From: Streptomyces populi
Lineage (GTDB): Bacteria; Actinomycetota; Actinomycetes; Streptomycetales; Streptomycetaceae
Direction: 5' to 3'
NCBI RefSeq assembly: GCF_002911015.1
Contig: NZ_KZ626846.1
Span: forward strand, 62,001 to 126,000
DNA length: 64,000 bases
Shown here in pieces: positions 9,311 through 17,094 of the stretch (position 1 is its first letter; the number at the start of each line of letters is the position of its first letter). Under the pieces are notes generated by a model. That model made no database searches, had not been told where the DNA came from, and saw only the letters and a program-made list of their open reading frames with translations. The translations under genes and the position numbers were made by a program.

Positions 9311-9907
9311 ATGATGGCCTCCATGAACTCCGAGCCCCTGGCCGTGTACCGGCTGATGCCGAGCACCCGGAATCTGCGCACGCTCCGTCTGGACGACTCG
9401 CTGGTCGACCTCAAGCGCCGGCAGTTGCAGGGCGACCGGGCCCCGCGGCCCACCGCGTTCGGGGCGGAGTGGACGGGGGACCCGAAGGGCCGCAAGGCCG
9501 AGTTCGCGTCCGACTATCCCGGCGCTCCGATCCTCGGCGGCCGACTCGTGGACCACCTGGGGGCCGACCTGGAGAAGTCGGGCCCGCTGCTCCCGGTCCG
9601 CGTGGAGGGGTCCCCCGAGGACACCTACGTCCTGCACCTCGTGGACCGGATCGTCGACTGCGTGGACGCCCGCTCGTCGTCCCGGCCCAAGAAGGCCACC
9701 GGCGAGATGCGGAAGACCGTGTTCAGCCCGGACGCACTCCCGCTCGACCTGCCCTCCTTCCGCGTTCCGCAGTTCCCCGTCGCGGTCCAGTGGAACGGCT
9801 GGGCCGTCGCCCGCCTGGCCGAACTCCTCGGCGACGACCTGGAGACCCGCCTCGTCTGGTCACAGGACCCGGCCGCCGAGCCCCACCCGAGCCCGTGGGG
9901 CTTCTGA
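9311..9907 (+). CDS. Candidate immunity protein, copy 2 (paralog of preceding gene)
   Basis: This gene follows copy 1 after 34 bases and encodes about 198 residues. It matches copy 1 from LAVYRL at the N-terminus to the shared C-terminal block GDDLETRLVWSQDPAA, then PHP-PWGF. Tandem duplication is the simple explanation, and the last 70 bases remain close even at DNA level. GTG 9308 and ATGs at 9311, 9314 and 9323 are all possible starts; none has a strong ribosome binding site, and 9311-9314 best matches copy 1. A second copy could protect against variant toxin tips carried by sibling strains, or be a spare left after tip exchange. Confidence 0.72.
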   Translation: MMASMNSEPLAVYRLMPSTRNLRTLRLDDSLVDLKRRQLQGDRAPRPTAFGAEWTGDPKGRKAEFASDYPGAPILGGRLVDHLGADLEKSGPLLPVRVEGSPEDTYVLHLVDRIVDCVDARSSSRPKKATGEMRKTVFSPDALPLDLPSFRVPQFPVAVQWNGWAVARLAELLGDDLETRLVWSQDPAAEPHPSPWGF

Positions 9908-10373
9908 GCCCGGCTCTCGGCCTTCGAGGCGCCGTCGGTGGCGTTCAGGGGTGGGGTGGTCATCCGGGCCGTGACGGCTGTCCTCCGTGTGGCTGAAAGA
10001 TCATGTCCTTACGGCCTCATCCGTAAGCGCCTCGTGCAGGCATCGTGCACACCCGGTGACGAAGTGCCGGAAAGGGGCATGTCAGAGATTCGCTGCCGCA
10101 CAGGTCGGGTGCCCGATGGAACGGTGTGCTCAACAGGGAACCGGAAGGCTGCCGTTGCGCGTCGATAACGTCGAGTCGGGTGTGCTGTAGGGCCCTTGGG
10201 GCGCCTTGAGGGGCTTATGTGCGGCTGATACGGTGCCATGGCTTGACACCCGCTCCAGCGCTGGCTATCCGGCCAGGTCGCACGGTCCGTCCCGTATGGG
10301 GGCGGAGGAGTGAAGTGTCCTGAATGGCGCGTGAATTGGCAGGCATCATCTTGGGTGTACGGGGAGCGGTCGC
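9908..10373. other. Intergenic region upstream of the Tad operon
   Basis: No coding gene is supported across these 466 bases; the short open frames have poor codon bias. It contains the promoter described at 10243-10271 and a leader of about 100 bases before the cpaB-like gene, whose GTG follows GGGGAGC. The 9990-10200 stretch is less G/C-rich than its surroundings and could hold an unrecognised small RNA or the remnant of a gene, but nothing specific was identified. Confidence 0.4.
10243..10271 (+). promoter_or_regulatory. Vegetative-type promoter of the Tad operon
   Basis: A perfect -35 TTGACA at 10243-10248 is separated by 17 bases from TATCCG at 10266-10271. The -35 and spacing fit the main housekeeping sigma factor (HrdB) consensus; the -10 is a moderate match. 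Transcription would start near 10278, about 96 bases before the first gene of the pilus operon. Confidence 0.6.
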
Positions 10374-11102
10374 GTGAGGATCCAAGAGCGTACGGGGGCG
10401 GGCAACGGCCGTTCCGCCGGGTCGGCGCAACCGGCGATCGGTGAGCGTCTGCCCACCCCGCCTCGCGAGCGCAAACCCGCACTGGCCGCCCTCGCGGTGC
10501 TCCTCATCCTCGTCGGCGCGCTCGGCGCGACCATGCTGGTGCTGCGTGCCGGTGACCGGGTCGAGGTCGTGAAGGTGACGAGCGACATCCAGGCCGGCGA
10601 GTCCGTGGGCGACCACGTGATCTCCGTGCTGGTCGCGGACGACGCCTCCATCAACTACGTCCCGTGGGCACAGATCGGCGAGCTCAAGAAGCTCAAGGCC
10701 AAGTCCCCGATCTACAAGGGGACCGTGGTCATCGGTGAGATGTTCGCCGAGGGGGCCGAACTGCCCGCCGGCAAGGTCTCCGTGGGCGTCTCCCTGAAGG
10801 AGGGCCAGTACCCCGCGGGCATCAAGCCCGGTGACACGGTGGCCGTCTACCGCGTCGGCGACACCGGATCGAGCGGCAGCCGCGGTTCGTCGAACGCGAC
10901 GGGCTCCTCCGGTTCCTCGGGCGCGGACAACAGCCTCATCGTCGAGCGGGCGAAGGTCAGTTCGGTCAAGAGCGACTCGGACAGCACGATCAGCAGCACC
11001 AACCTGCCCGTCACGCTGATCCTGGACAGCGGTCAGGCGGCGGCCGTCACCGCCGCGGCCTCGGCGGGCCAGGTCGCCCTCGTCATCGTTCCCGGCAACT
11101 AG
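10374..11102 (+). CDS. cpaB: CpaB/RcpC-like pilus assembly protein with SAF domain
   Basis: A 242-residue protein with a single membrane segment near residues 34-57 (ALAALAVLLILVGALGATML) and an outside SAF-like domain starting 'VEVVKVTSDIQAGE', the hallmark of CpaB/RcpC and FlgA relatives. A Ser/Gly-rich loop (GSSGSRGSSNATGSSG) interrupts the C-terminal half. CpaB-like proteins sit in the envelope and help assemble or gate the Tad pilus; in a Gram-positive there is no secretin, so it may contact peptidoglycan instead. GTG start with GGGGAGC upstream. It is the first gene of the Tad operon and is followed after 20 bases by the TadZ-like ATPase. Confidence 0.85.
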   Translation: MRIQERTGAGNGRSAGSAQPAIGERLPTPPRERKPALAALAVLLILVGALGATMLVLRAGDRVEVVKVTSDIQAGESVGDHVISVLVADDASINYVPWAQIGELKKLKAKSPIYKGTVVIGEMFAEGAELPAGKVSVGVSLKEGQYPAGIKPGDTVAVYRVGDTGSSGSRGSSNATGSSGSSGADNSLIVERAKVSSVKSDSDSTISSTNLPVTLILDSGQAAAVTAAASAGQVALVIVPGN

Positions 11103-11122
11103 AGGCGAGTGAGTAGACGGAC

Positions 11123-11983
11123 ATGGCGCTCATCGCCCTCGCCGCAGACAAGGGTTCCCCCGGGGTCACCACCGCCGCCGTGGCGCTCGCGGCGGTCTGG
11201 CCCCGCCGGGTCCTGCTCGCCGAGACCGACCCGGCCGGCGGCGACCTCGTGTACCGCAGCGCGGCGGCCCACGGCGGCCCGCTGAACCCCAACACCGGCA
11301 TGCTGTCGATCGCGGCGACCGCCCGGCGCGGTCTCGTGCCCGACCAGCTCTGGGACCACGTACAGCCGTTGAGCGGCGGCCTCGAGGTCCTCGTCGGCCT
11401 CGGGATGTCCGAGCAGGCCGCCGGTCTCGCCGGACTCTGGCCCACCCTGGGCCGGGCGTTCGCCCAGCTCGCCGACTCCCCGGACGCGCCCGCCGACGTC
11501 ATCGCCGACTGCGGCCGGATCAGCGGGGACACCCCCGCCGCCGAACTCTTCCCGCACGCCGCCCTGGTGCTCCTGCTGGCCCGCACCGAACCCGAGTCCA
11601 TCGCCCGCGTCCGCGACCGCGCCGCGGCCCTGTCCGCCAAGCTGCACGGCGGCCCGCGCGGCGCCGGCGGACTCGCCACCCCGTTCATCGGCGTCGTCCT
11701 CGTCGCCGACCCGGGCGACTCCGCCAAGCTCGTCCACCAGGTCAACGACATGCTCGTCGCGGCCCAGACCGGAGCCCGCGTCGTCGGGACGATCGCCGAC
11801 GACCCGGCCGGCGCCGCCCAGCTCGCCGGCCGCCGGCGCGGCCGCCTCGACAAGTCGTTGCTCATCCGCTCGGCCCGCAAGGTGACCGCGGACCTGTACC
11901 AGCAGTACGGCGCCGCCTGGTCCGCACCCGCGGACGGACCCCGTGCCGGGCAGGGACAGCCCGCCGCCGGAGCCGGCCGGTGA
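11123..11983 (+). CDS. tadZ: TadZ/CpaE-like ParA-family ATPase
   Basis: A 286-residue cytoplasmic protein of the MinD/ParA class that would localise the Tad apparatus at its assembly site. The N-terminus carries a deviant Walker A (ADKGSPGVTTAAVALA), followed by LLAETDPAGGDL, equivalent to the switch region, and VIADCGRISGD, equivalent to Walker B. The usual second Lys and final Ser/Thr arrangement of the P-loop is altered (KGSPGVTT), as is common in CpaE/TadZ proteins, so ATP hydrolysis may be weak. The stop overlaps the GTG of tadA in a GTGA, which implies coupled translation. Confidence 0.85.
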   Translation: MALIALAADKGSPGVTTAAVALAAVWPRRVLLAETDPAGGDLVYRSAAAHGGPLNPNTGMLSIAATARRGLVPDQLWDHVQPLSGGLEVLVGLGMSEQAAGLAGLWPTLGRAFAQLADSPDAPADVIADCGRISGDTPAAELFPHAALVLLLARTEPESIARVRDRAAALSAKLHGGPRGAGGLATPFIGVVLVADPGDSAKLVHQVNDMLVAAQTGARVVGTIADDPAGAAQLAGRRRGRLDKSLLIRSARKVTADLYQQYGAAWSAPADGPRAGQGQPAAGAGR

Positions 11984-13290
11984 CCGCCGTCGACCACCAG
12001 CTGGTCAAGCGGTTCCGGCAGGACGCCGGTGACCGCATCTCCGAACAGCGCCGCGAGGACCAGGTCCGCGGCGTCACCCCGATGTCCGGCGAGGACGAAC
12101 GGCACTACGCCCGTGCCGTCATCGCCCAGATACTCGAGGACCACGCCCGCACCGAGATCAACCTCGGCCGCACCCCGCTCGACGCGGAGACCGAGGAGCA
12201 GTACGCGGCCGCCGTCCACGCCGCGCTCTTCGGCGTCGGCCGTCTCCAGCCGCTGCTCGACGACCCGGAAGTCGAGAACATCGACATCAACGGGTGCGAC
12301 GAGGTCTTCATCGGCTACGCCGACGGCCGGGAGGCGAAGGGGGACCCCGTCGCCGAGACCGACGAGGAACTCGTCGAGCTGATCCAGGTCCTCGGCGCCT
12401 ACTCGGGTCTGTCGTCCCGGCCCTTCGACTCCGCGAACCCGCAGCTCGACCTCAGGCTGCCGGACGGTTCCCGGCTCTCCGCCGTCATGGACGTGACCCG
12501 CCGCCCGGCGCTGTCGATCCGCCGCGCCCGCCTCGGCAAGGTCTTCATGTCCGACCTCGTGGGCAACGGCACGCTGGCCCCCGAGGTCGCGCACTTCCTC
12601 GCCTGCGCCGTCCGCGCCCGCAAGAACATCATGATCGCGGGAGCGACGAACGCGGGAAAGACGACCCTGCTGCGCGCCCTCGCCAACGAGATCCCGCCGC
12701 ACGAGCGCCTCATCACCGTCGAGCGTGCCCTGGAGCTCGGCCTCGACACCTTCGCCGAACTGCACCCGAACGTCGTGGCGTTCGAGGAGCGGCTGCCCAA
12801 CTCCGAGGGCCAGGGCGCCATCACGATGGCCGAGCTGGTGCGCCGATCGCTGCGCATGAACCCCTCGCGCGTCATCGTCGGCGAGGTCCTCGGCGACGAG
12901 ATCGTGACGATGCTCAACGCGATGTCGCAGGGCAACGACGGCTCGCTGTCCACGATCCACGCGAACAGCTCCAGCGAGGTCTTCAACCGCATCTCCACGT
13001 ACGCGCTCCAGGCGAGCGAGCGGCTGCCCATCGAGGCCAGCCAGATGCTCATCGCGGGCGCGGTGAACTTCGTGGTCTTCATCCAGCGCCGCAACGGCTA
13101 CGAGTCCGGCGGCCGGCTCCAGCGCATGGTGACCTCCGTGCGCGAGGTGAACGGCGTCGACGGACGGGTGCTGTCCAGCGAGGTGTTCGCGGAGGCCCCG
13201 GACGGCCGGATCGTCCCGCACGCGCCCATCGCCTGCCTCGACGAACTCGTCGCGCAGGGCTACCGGCTGCCCGGCAGCGGGAATTGGTGA
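11980..13290 (+). CDS. tadA: TadA/CpaF-family secretion ATPase
   Basis: A 436-residue hexameric traffic ATPase that powers Flp pilus assembly from the cytoplasmic face. The N-terminal domain contains the typical 'DDPEVENIDINGCDEVFI' stretch. The Walker A is GATNAGKTT at about residues 221-229, followed by ITVERALELGLD, an Asp-box-like region, and the Walker B block RVIVGEVLGDEIVTML. A His-box-like ST-HANS segment (SLSTIHANSSSE) follows. This matches CpaF/TadA rather than PilB ATPases. It overlaps tadZ upstream and tadB downstream by four bases each (GTGA), marking a tight operon. Confidence 0.95.
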   Translation: MTAVDHQLVKRFRQDAGDRISEQRREDQVRGVTPMSGEDERHYARAVIAQILEDHARTEINLGRTPLDAETEEQYAAAVHAALFGVGRLQPLLDDPEVENIDINGCDEVFIGYADGREAKGDPVAETDEELVELIQVLGAYSGLSSRPFDSANPQLDLRLPDGSRLSAVMDVTRRPALSIRRARLGKVFMSDLVGNGTLAPEVAHFLACAVRARKNIMIAGATNAGKTTLLRALANEIPPHERLITVERALELGLDTFAELHPNVVAFEERLPNSEGQGAITMAELVRRSLRMNPSRVIVGEVLGDEIVTMLNAMSQGNDGSLSTIHANSSSEVFNRISTYALQASERLPIEASQMLIAGAVNFVVFIQRRNGYESGGRLQRMVTSVREVNGVDGRVLSSEVFAEAPDGRIVPHAPIACLDELVAQGYRLPGSGNW

Positions 13291-14375
13291 CGACGATGAC
13301 CCAGGACATGACGGCGGCCACGGTCGCCGCGGTGCCGCACCTGACCACGGCCGTGGCGCCGGGCGGCACCCCGGACACGGCCCCCCTCGCGGGGCTCGGC
13401 ACCCCGGACACGATCCCGCTCGCGGCCCTCGACTCGCTCGGCACCATGGGCGGACTGTTCTCCCTGCCCGTGCTGTACGCGCTCACCTGCGGGATCGCCG
13501 TCGGCGGCGGCCTCGCGCTGTTCGTGATCGCGGTACGCGGACTGCCCGCCAAGCCCGAGCACGAGCGGCAGAAGGCGAGCGAGCGGGCCAACGAGCTGCT
13601 CCGCTTCGCCGGCCGGCGCGGCTCGACCGCCGCCATCGCCGGTCTCGTCGTCCTCCTGCTCACCCGCTGGGCCGTCGCCGGACTCGCGGCCGGCGTCCTC
13701 GTCTTCTTCTGGGACAAGCTCTTCGGCGGCGCCTCCGAGGAGAAGGCCGCGATGCGCCGGGTCGAGGCCCTGGCCTCCTGGACCGAGTCGCTGCGCGACA
13801 CCATCGCCGGCGCGGTCGGCCTGGAGCAGGCCATCCCGGCCTCGGCACGCGCCTCCGCCCCCGTACTGCGGCCGCACCTGGACGCGCTGGTGGACCGGCT
13901 GCGCTCCCGGACACCGCTCCCCGACGCCCTTCAGCAGCTCGCCGACGAGATCGACGACGCGTCCGCGGACATCATCGTGGCGGCCCTCATCCTCAACGCG
14001 CGGCTGCGCGGGCCGGGGCTCCGCCAGGTGCTGGGCGCACTGGCCAAGTCGGCGCGCGAGGAGGTCGACATGCGCCAGCGCGTGATGGCCCAGCGCGCCT
14101 CGACCCGCCGCTCGGTGCAGATCGTCGTCGCGGTGTCGATCGCCTTCGTCCTCGGACTGTCCATCTTCAACCGTCAGTTCGTCGAGCCGTACGGCACGGC
14201 GGTCGGACAGCTCGTCCTCGCCTGTGTCTGCGGCCTGTTCGGCCTCGGCTTCTGGTGGCTGCGCAAGCTGTCCACGATCGAGACCCCGGAACGCTTCCTG
14301 GTACGGGACGAGGCGTCCGTGCGGTTCGTGCGGCCCCGTACACCGGTTTCCGGGGACGAGGCGGTGCGCCGATGA
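13287..14375 (+). CDS. tadB: TadB-like pilus platform protein (T2SSF domain)
   Basis: An integral membrane protein of about 362 residues forming half of the platform that couples TadA to the pilus. The first membrane segment is near LPVLYALTCGIAVGGGLALF, followed by others around AAIAGLVVLLLTRW and VAGLAAGVLVFFW. The cytoplasmic T2SSF domain (EALASWTESLRDTIAG to ILNARLRGPG) comes next, and two C-terminal helices end at FGLGFWWLRK. GTG 13287 overlaps the tadA stop in a GTGA and was chosen; ATG 13296 is an alternative. The N-terminal 50 residues are an unusual Thr/Pro/Ala-rich extension of low complexity. Confidence 0.9.
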   Translation: MTTMTQDMTAATVAAVPHLTTAVAPGGTPDTAPLAGLGTPDTIPLAALDSLGTMGGLFSLPVLYALTCGIAVGGGLALFVIAVRGLPAKPEHERQKASERANELLRFAGRRGSTAAIAGLVVLLLTRWAVAGLAAGVLVFFWDKLFGGASEEKAAMRRVEALASWTESLRDTIAGAVGLEQAIPASARASAPVLRPHLDALVDRLRSRTPLPDALQQLADEIDDASADIIVAALILNARLRGPGLRQVLGALAKSAREEVDMRQRVMAQRASTRRSVQIVVAVSIAFVLGLSIFNRQFVEPYGTAVGQLVLACVCGLFGLGFWWLRKLSTIETPERFLVRDEASVRFVRPRTPVSGDEAVRR

Positions 14376-15295
14376 ACCTGACCATGCCGATCCTGATCGG
14401 CGCCGTCCTGGGCCTCGGCGTCTACGCCCTGGTCCGCGCGCTCATGCCGTCCCGGCGCAGCGCGGTCGCGCAGGTCGCCCGGATCGACGCGATGCGGGCC
14501 CGCGGGGCGGCGTACGAGTCCGCGCACCAGGGGCAGCGGGACAGCGGGCGCTTCGCGGGACTGCGCGCCCAGGTCGGTGCGCGCGTCGCCGAGCTCTACC
14601 TCCAGCAGGGCTGGGAACAGCGCTCGCTGCGCGCCGACCTGGCCGTCCTGGACCGGAGCTGGGAGAGGTTCCTCGCGACGAAGGTGCTGCTGGCCGCGGC
14701 CGGTGTCTTCTTCGGCCCGTTCCTCTTCGCCGTCGTCTGGACCCTCGGTGTCGGGCGCAGTCCGATCATCCCGGTCTGGCTCGCGCTGCTGTTCGCGGTC
14801 GTCTTCTTCTTCCTGCCCGATCTGGAGGTGCGGCGGGACGCGGTGGACCGGCGCCGCGACCTGCGGCGGGTGATCGGCGCGTATCTGGACCTCGTGTCGA
14901 TGAGCCTGGCCGGCGGGCGCGGTCTGCCCGAGGCGCTGATGGCCGCCGCCGAGATCTCCGACGGCTGGGCCACGCAGCGCATCCGCAACGCGCTCGCCGA
15001 CGCCCGGATCACCGGTACCAGCCAGTGGCAGGCGCTCGGCTCGCTCGGCGAGGAACTCGGCGTCGAGGAGCTCAAGGACCTGTCCGCCTCCCTGGCGCTC
15101 GTCGCGGACGACGGCGCCAAGGTGCGCGAGTCGCTCGCCTCGCGCGCCGAGACCATGCGCCACCGCGAGCTGTCCGAGATCGAGGGCAGCGCCGGCGAGA
15201 AGTCGCAGTCGATGCTCGTCGCCCAGCTGCTGCTGTGCGCCGGCTTCCTGGTGTTCCTGATCTTCCCGGCGGCGATGCGCGTGTTCCAGGTCTGA
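14372..15295 (+). CDS. tadC: TadC-like pilus platform protein (T2SSF domain)
   Basis: A 307-residue partner of TadB in the inner platform. An N-terminal membrane helix (MPILIGAVLGLGVYALVRAL) is followed by a basic linker, two central helices (VLLAAAGVFFGPFLFAVVW and IIPVWLALLFAVVFFFLPDL), a T2SSF domain with the typical 'MSLAGGRGLPEALMAAAE' and 'GVEELKDLSASLALVADDG' blocks, and a last helix ending at IFPAAMRVFQV. The ATG overlaps the tadB stop (ATGA). Two different F-domain proteins side by side are the norm in Tad systems. Confidence 0.92.
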   Translation: MNLTMPILIGAVLGLGVYALVRALMPSRRSAVAQVARIDAMRARGAAYESAHQGQRDSGRFAGLRAQVGARVAELYLQQGWEQRSLRADLAVLDRSWERFLATKVLLAAAGVFFGPFLFAVVWTLGVGRSPIIPVWLALLFAVVFFFLPDLEVRRDAVDRRRDLRRVIGAYLDLVSMSLAGGRGLPEALMAAAEISDGWATQRIRNALADARITGTSQWQALGSLGEELGVEELKDLSASLALVADDGAKVRESLASRAETMRHRELSEIEGSAGEKSQSMLVAQLLLCAGFLVFLIFPAAMRVFQV

Positions 15296-15346
15296 TCCTC
15301 GCCCCGCTCCAACGGCCACCACTCTTCTTCGAGAGGACAACTCACC

Positions 15347-15598
15347 ATGAACGGACGGAACTTCAGCACCGGGATCCCGGGGGTGGACTTCCTGATCACC
15401 TTCCTCCAGGGACGGGTGCAGCGCGCCCGCTCCGGCGAACTCGACCGGGGGGCGTCCGCGGTCGAGTGGGTCATCATCTCCGCCGTCGTCGTCGCCATCG
15501 TCGGCGTGGTCGCCGCGATCATCAACGCGGCGCTGAGCGACGGCGCCAACAAGGTCGGCAACTGCATCAAGGGCGCCGACGCGGGCAAGACCTGCTGA
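15347..15598 (+). CDS. flp: Flp-type pilin precursor
   Basis: An 83-residue prepilin, the likely main subunit of the pilus. The leader runs to Gly35, giving the cleavage site RG/ASAVEW with Glu40 at mature position +5, as required for type IV pilin processing and packing. The hydrophobic stem is VIISAVVVAIVGVVAAIINAAL, and the mature form would be only about 48 residues, typical of Flp pilins. Two Cys near the C-terminus (GNCIKG and the final Cys) may form a disulfide. The leader of 35 residues is long compared with most Flp prepilins. A prepilin peptidase gene lies at 26996-27733, 11 kb downstream. Confidence 0.92.
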   Translation: MNGRNFSTGIPGVDFLITFLQGRVQRARSGELDRGASAVEWVIISAVVVAIVGVVAAIINAALSDGANKVGNCIKGADAGKTC

Positions 15599-15618
15599 GT
15601 CCGTAGACGGGGATATGA

Positions 15619-16074
15619 GTGAGCGAGGACCGAGGGGTACGCCGCTGGGCGCGCCGCAGGGTGGAGGCGGCCTCCGCCCGCGGCGACTCCGGCATGACCG
15701 CGATCGAGTTCGTGCTGCTCACTCCGGTGCTGTTCTTCATGATCTTCGCGACGGTGCAGTTCGCGCTGTACTTCTTCGCGGACCATGTCGCCCAGGCGGC
15801 GGCCCAGGCGGGCGCCCGCAAGGCCCGCGCCACGGCGGACGCGCAGCCCGGCGCGTGGCGCGGGGAGGCGGGCGACGTCGTCGACAGCTACATCCGCCAG
15901 CTCGGCCCGAAGCTGGTGCTGTCCCCGGACGTGAGGATGCTCCAGCCGGAGCAGGACACCGTGGGCGTCGAGATCACGGCGAGGGTCCCGGCGGTGTTCC
16001 CGGGCCTGGACCTGACCGTGCACGCGCGGTCGTCGGGCCCGGTGGAGCGGTTCGTGAAGGAGGAGGGGCCGTGA
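15619..16074 (+). CDS. tadE: TadE-like pseudopilin 1
   Basis: A 151-residue minor pilin. A basic leader ends at Gly25, and the motif SG/MTAIEF places Glu30 at +5, followed by the hydrophobic segment FVLLTPVLFFMIFATVQFALYFF. This agrees with the TadE family, which is cleaved by the same peptidase as the pilin and helps start or tip the fibre. GTG 15619 is used because the overlapping ATG at 15615 reads another frame. It overlaps the next pseudopilin gene in a GTGA. Confidence 0.9.
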   Translation: MSEDRGVRRWARRRVEAASARGDSGMTAIEFVLLTPVLFFMIFATVQFALYFFADHVAQAAAQAGARKARATADAQPGAWRGEAGDVVDSYIRQLGPKLVLSPDVRMLQPEQDTVGVEITARVPAVFPGLDLTVHARSSGPVERFVKEEGP

Positions 16075-16517
16075 GGGGGCCGAGGGCCCTGCTCGGGGCC
16101 GTGCGCGACCGCGTGGGCGGCGACCACCGTGACCGGGGGCTGTCCACCATCGAGGTGGTCATCCTGGCGCCGGTGATGATCCTCTTCATTCTCGTGCTGG
16201 TGGCGTTCGGGCAACTGGTCGACGGCCGCGGGGCGCTGGACGGCGCGGCCCGGGACGCAGCTAGGGCCGGCTCGATCCAGAAGGACCACGCGACCGCCAT
16301 GGCCGAGGCACGGAAGGCGGCCGAGGCCGACCTCGGGGACGTCTGCTCGGGGCCGGTGAACGTGACGCAGACCAGCACGGGCTTCGAGCCGGACACGCTG
16401 TTCACCGTCGAGGTGAGCTGCGAGGTACGGGGCCTGGCGATGATCGGCCTCGACGTGCCGACCACTCTCCGGTCGTCCTTCAGCTCCCCTCTCGACCCGT
16501 TCCGGAGGACGGCATGA
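16071..16517 (+). CDS. TadE-like pseudopilin 2
   Basis: A 148-residue second minor pilin. The leader ends at Gly23 (RG/LSTIEV), with Glu28 at +5 and the hydrophobic stretch VVILAPVMILFILVLVAFGQ. The mature domain has two Cys (DVCSGP and VSCEVR) that are likely to pair outside the cell. GTG start in a GTGA overlap with the previous gene; its own stop overlaps the ATG of the TadG-like gene. The two TadE proteins differ in sequence outside the stem, so they are probably not interchangeable. Confidence 0.9.
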   Translation: MRGPRALLGAVRDRVGGDHRDRGLSTIEVVILAPVMILFILVLVAFGQLVDGRGALDGAARDAARAGSIQKDHATAMAEARKAAEADLGDVCSGPVNVTQTSTGFEPDTLFTVEVSCEVRGLAMIGLDVPTTLRSSFSSPLDPFRRTA

Positions 16518-17041
16518 AGCGGGGCTCCGCAGCGGGGGCGGGGACGAGGCCGTGCTCCTCCGTGGGGGAGGGCGTGAAGCCGTTCCCCGCCGTACGCGGC
16601 TGGGTGGCCGCGCGCCGGGGGCGGCTGGACGACCGCGGGTCGGGCGCCGGCGCGGTCATCATCTTCGCGCTCGTCTTCCTCTCGCTCTCGGCCTTCGTCA
16701 TCGACGGCGGCATGTCCATCTCCAAGCGGGAGCGGGCCGCGGACATCGCCGAGCAGGCGGCCCGTTACGCCGCCGAGGACATCGACCTCGAATCCCTCTA
16801 CGAGAACGAGAACGGCCCGGCGCCCATCAACTTCGAGAACTGCGGTGCCCGGGTGAAGGCGTTCGCCCGCGAGATGGGCATGTCCGGCGCGGACATCGCC
16901 GCCACCCACTGCGTGACCGCCGACGCCGACCAGGTCGAGGTGGAGGTCCAGCTGACCTATTCGCCGGTCTTCACGGGCATGTTCTACGGCGGAGACGTGA
17001 CGGTCCACGGCCGGGCGGTGGCGGAGAACGAGGTGGGCTGA
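16514..17041 (+). CDS. TadG-like pilus-associated protein
   Basis: A 175-residue protein and the last gene of the Tad operon, starting in an ATGA overlap. A basic N-terminus of 42 residues precedes RGSGAGAVIIFALVFLSLSAFVIDGG, the membrane segment. The position where pilins carry Glu +5 is not acidic here, which fits the TadG-like class (N-terminal 'Flp pilus-assembly TadG' region) and suggests that it stays in the membrane. Two Cys (ENCGAR and THCVTA) lie in the outside domain. The protein is much shorter than Gram-negative TadG, which usually carries a von Willebrand A domain. Confidence 0.82.
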   Translation: MKRGSAAGAGTRPCSSVGEGVKPFPAVRGWVAARRGRLDDRGSGAGAVIIFALVFLSLSAFVIDGGMSISKRERAADIAEQAARYAAEDIDLESLYENENGPAPINFENCGARVKAFAREMGMSGADIAATHCVTADADQVEVEVQLTYSPVFTGMFYGGDVTVHGRAVAENEVG

Positions 17042-17066
17042 GGCGCCGGCCCCGTCCCGGCGGGGT

Positions 17067-17087
17067 CCCGGCTCCCGTTCTGCCGGG
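17067..17087 (+). terminator. Possible terminator of the Tad operon
   Basis: CCCGGC at 17067-17072 pairs with GCCGGG at 17082-17087 around a nine-base loop. It lies between two convergent genes and may serve both strands. The stem is short and has no T tract. Confidence 0.35.
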
Positions 17088-17094
17088 GAGGGAC

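Noticed and set aside
9908-10240. Small gene or tRNA in the gap before the Tad operon
   Set aside because: No cloverleaf with a TTC loop and no coding bias; short frames on both strands look random.
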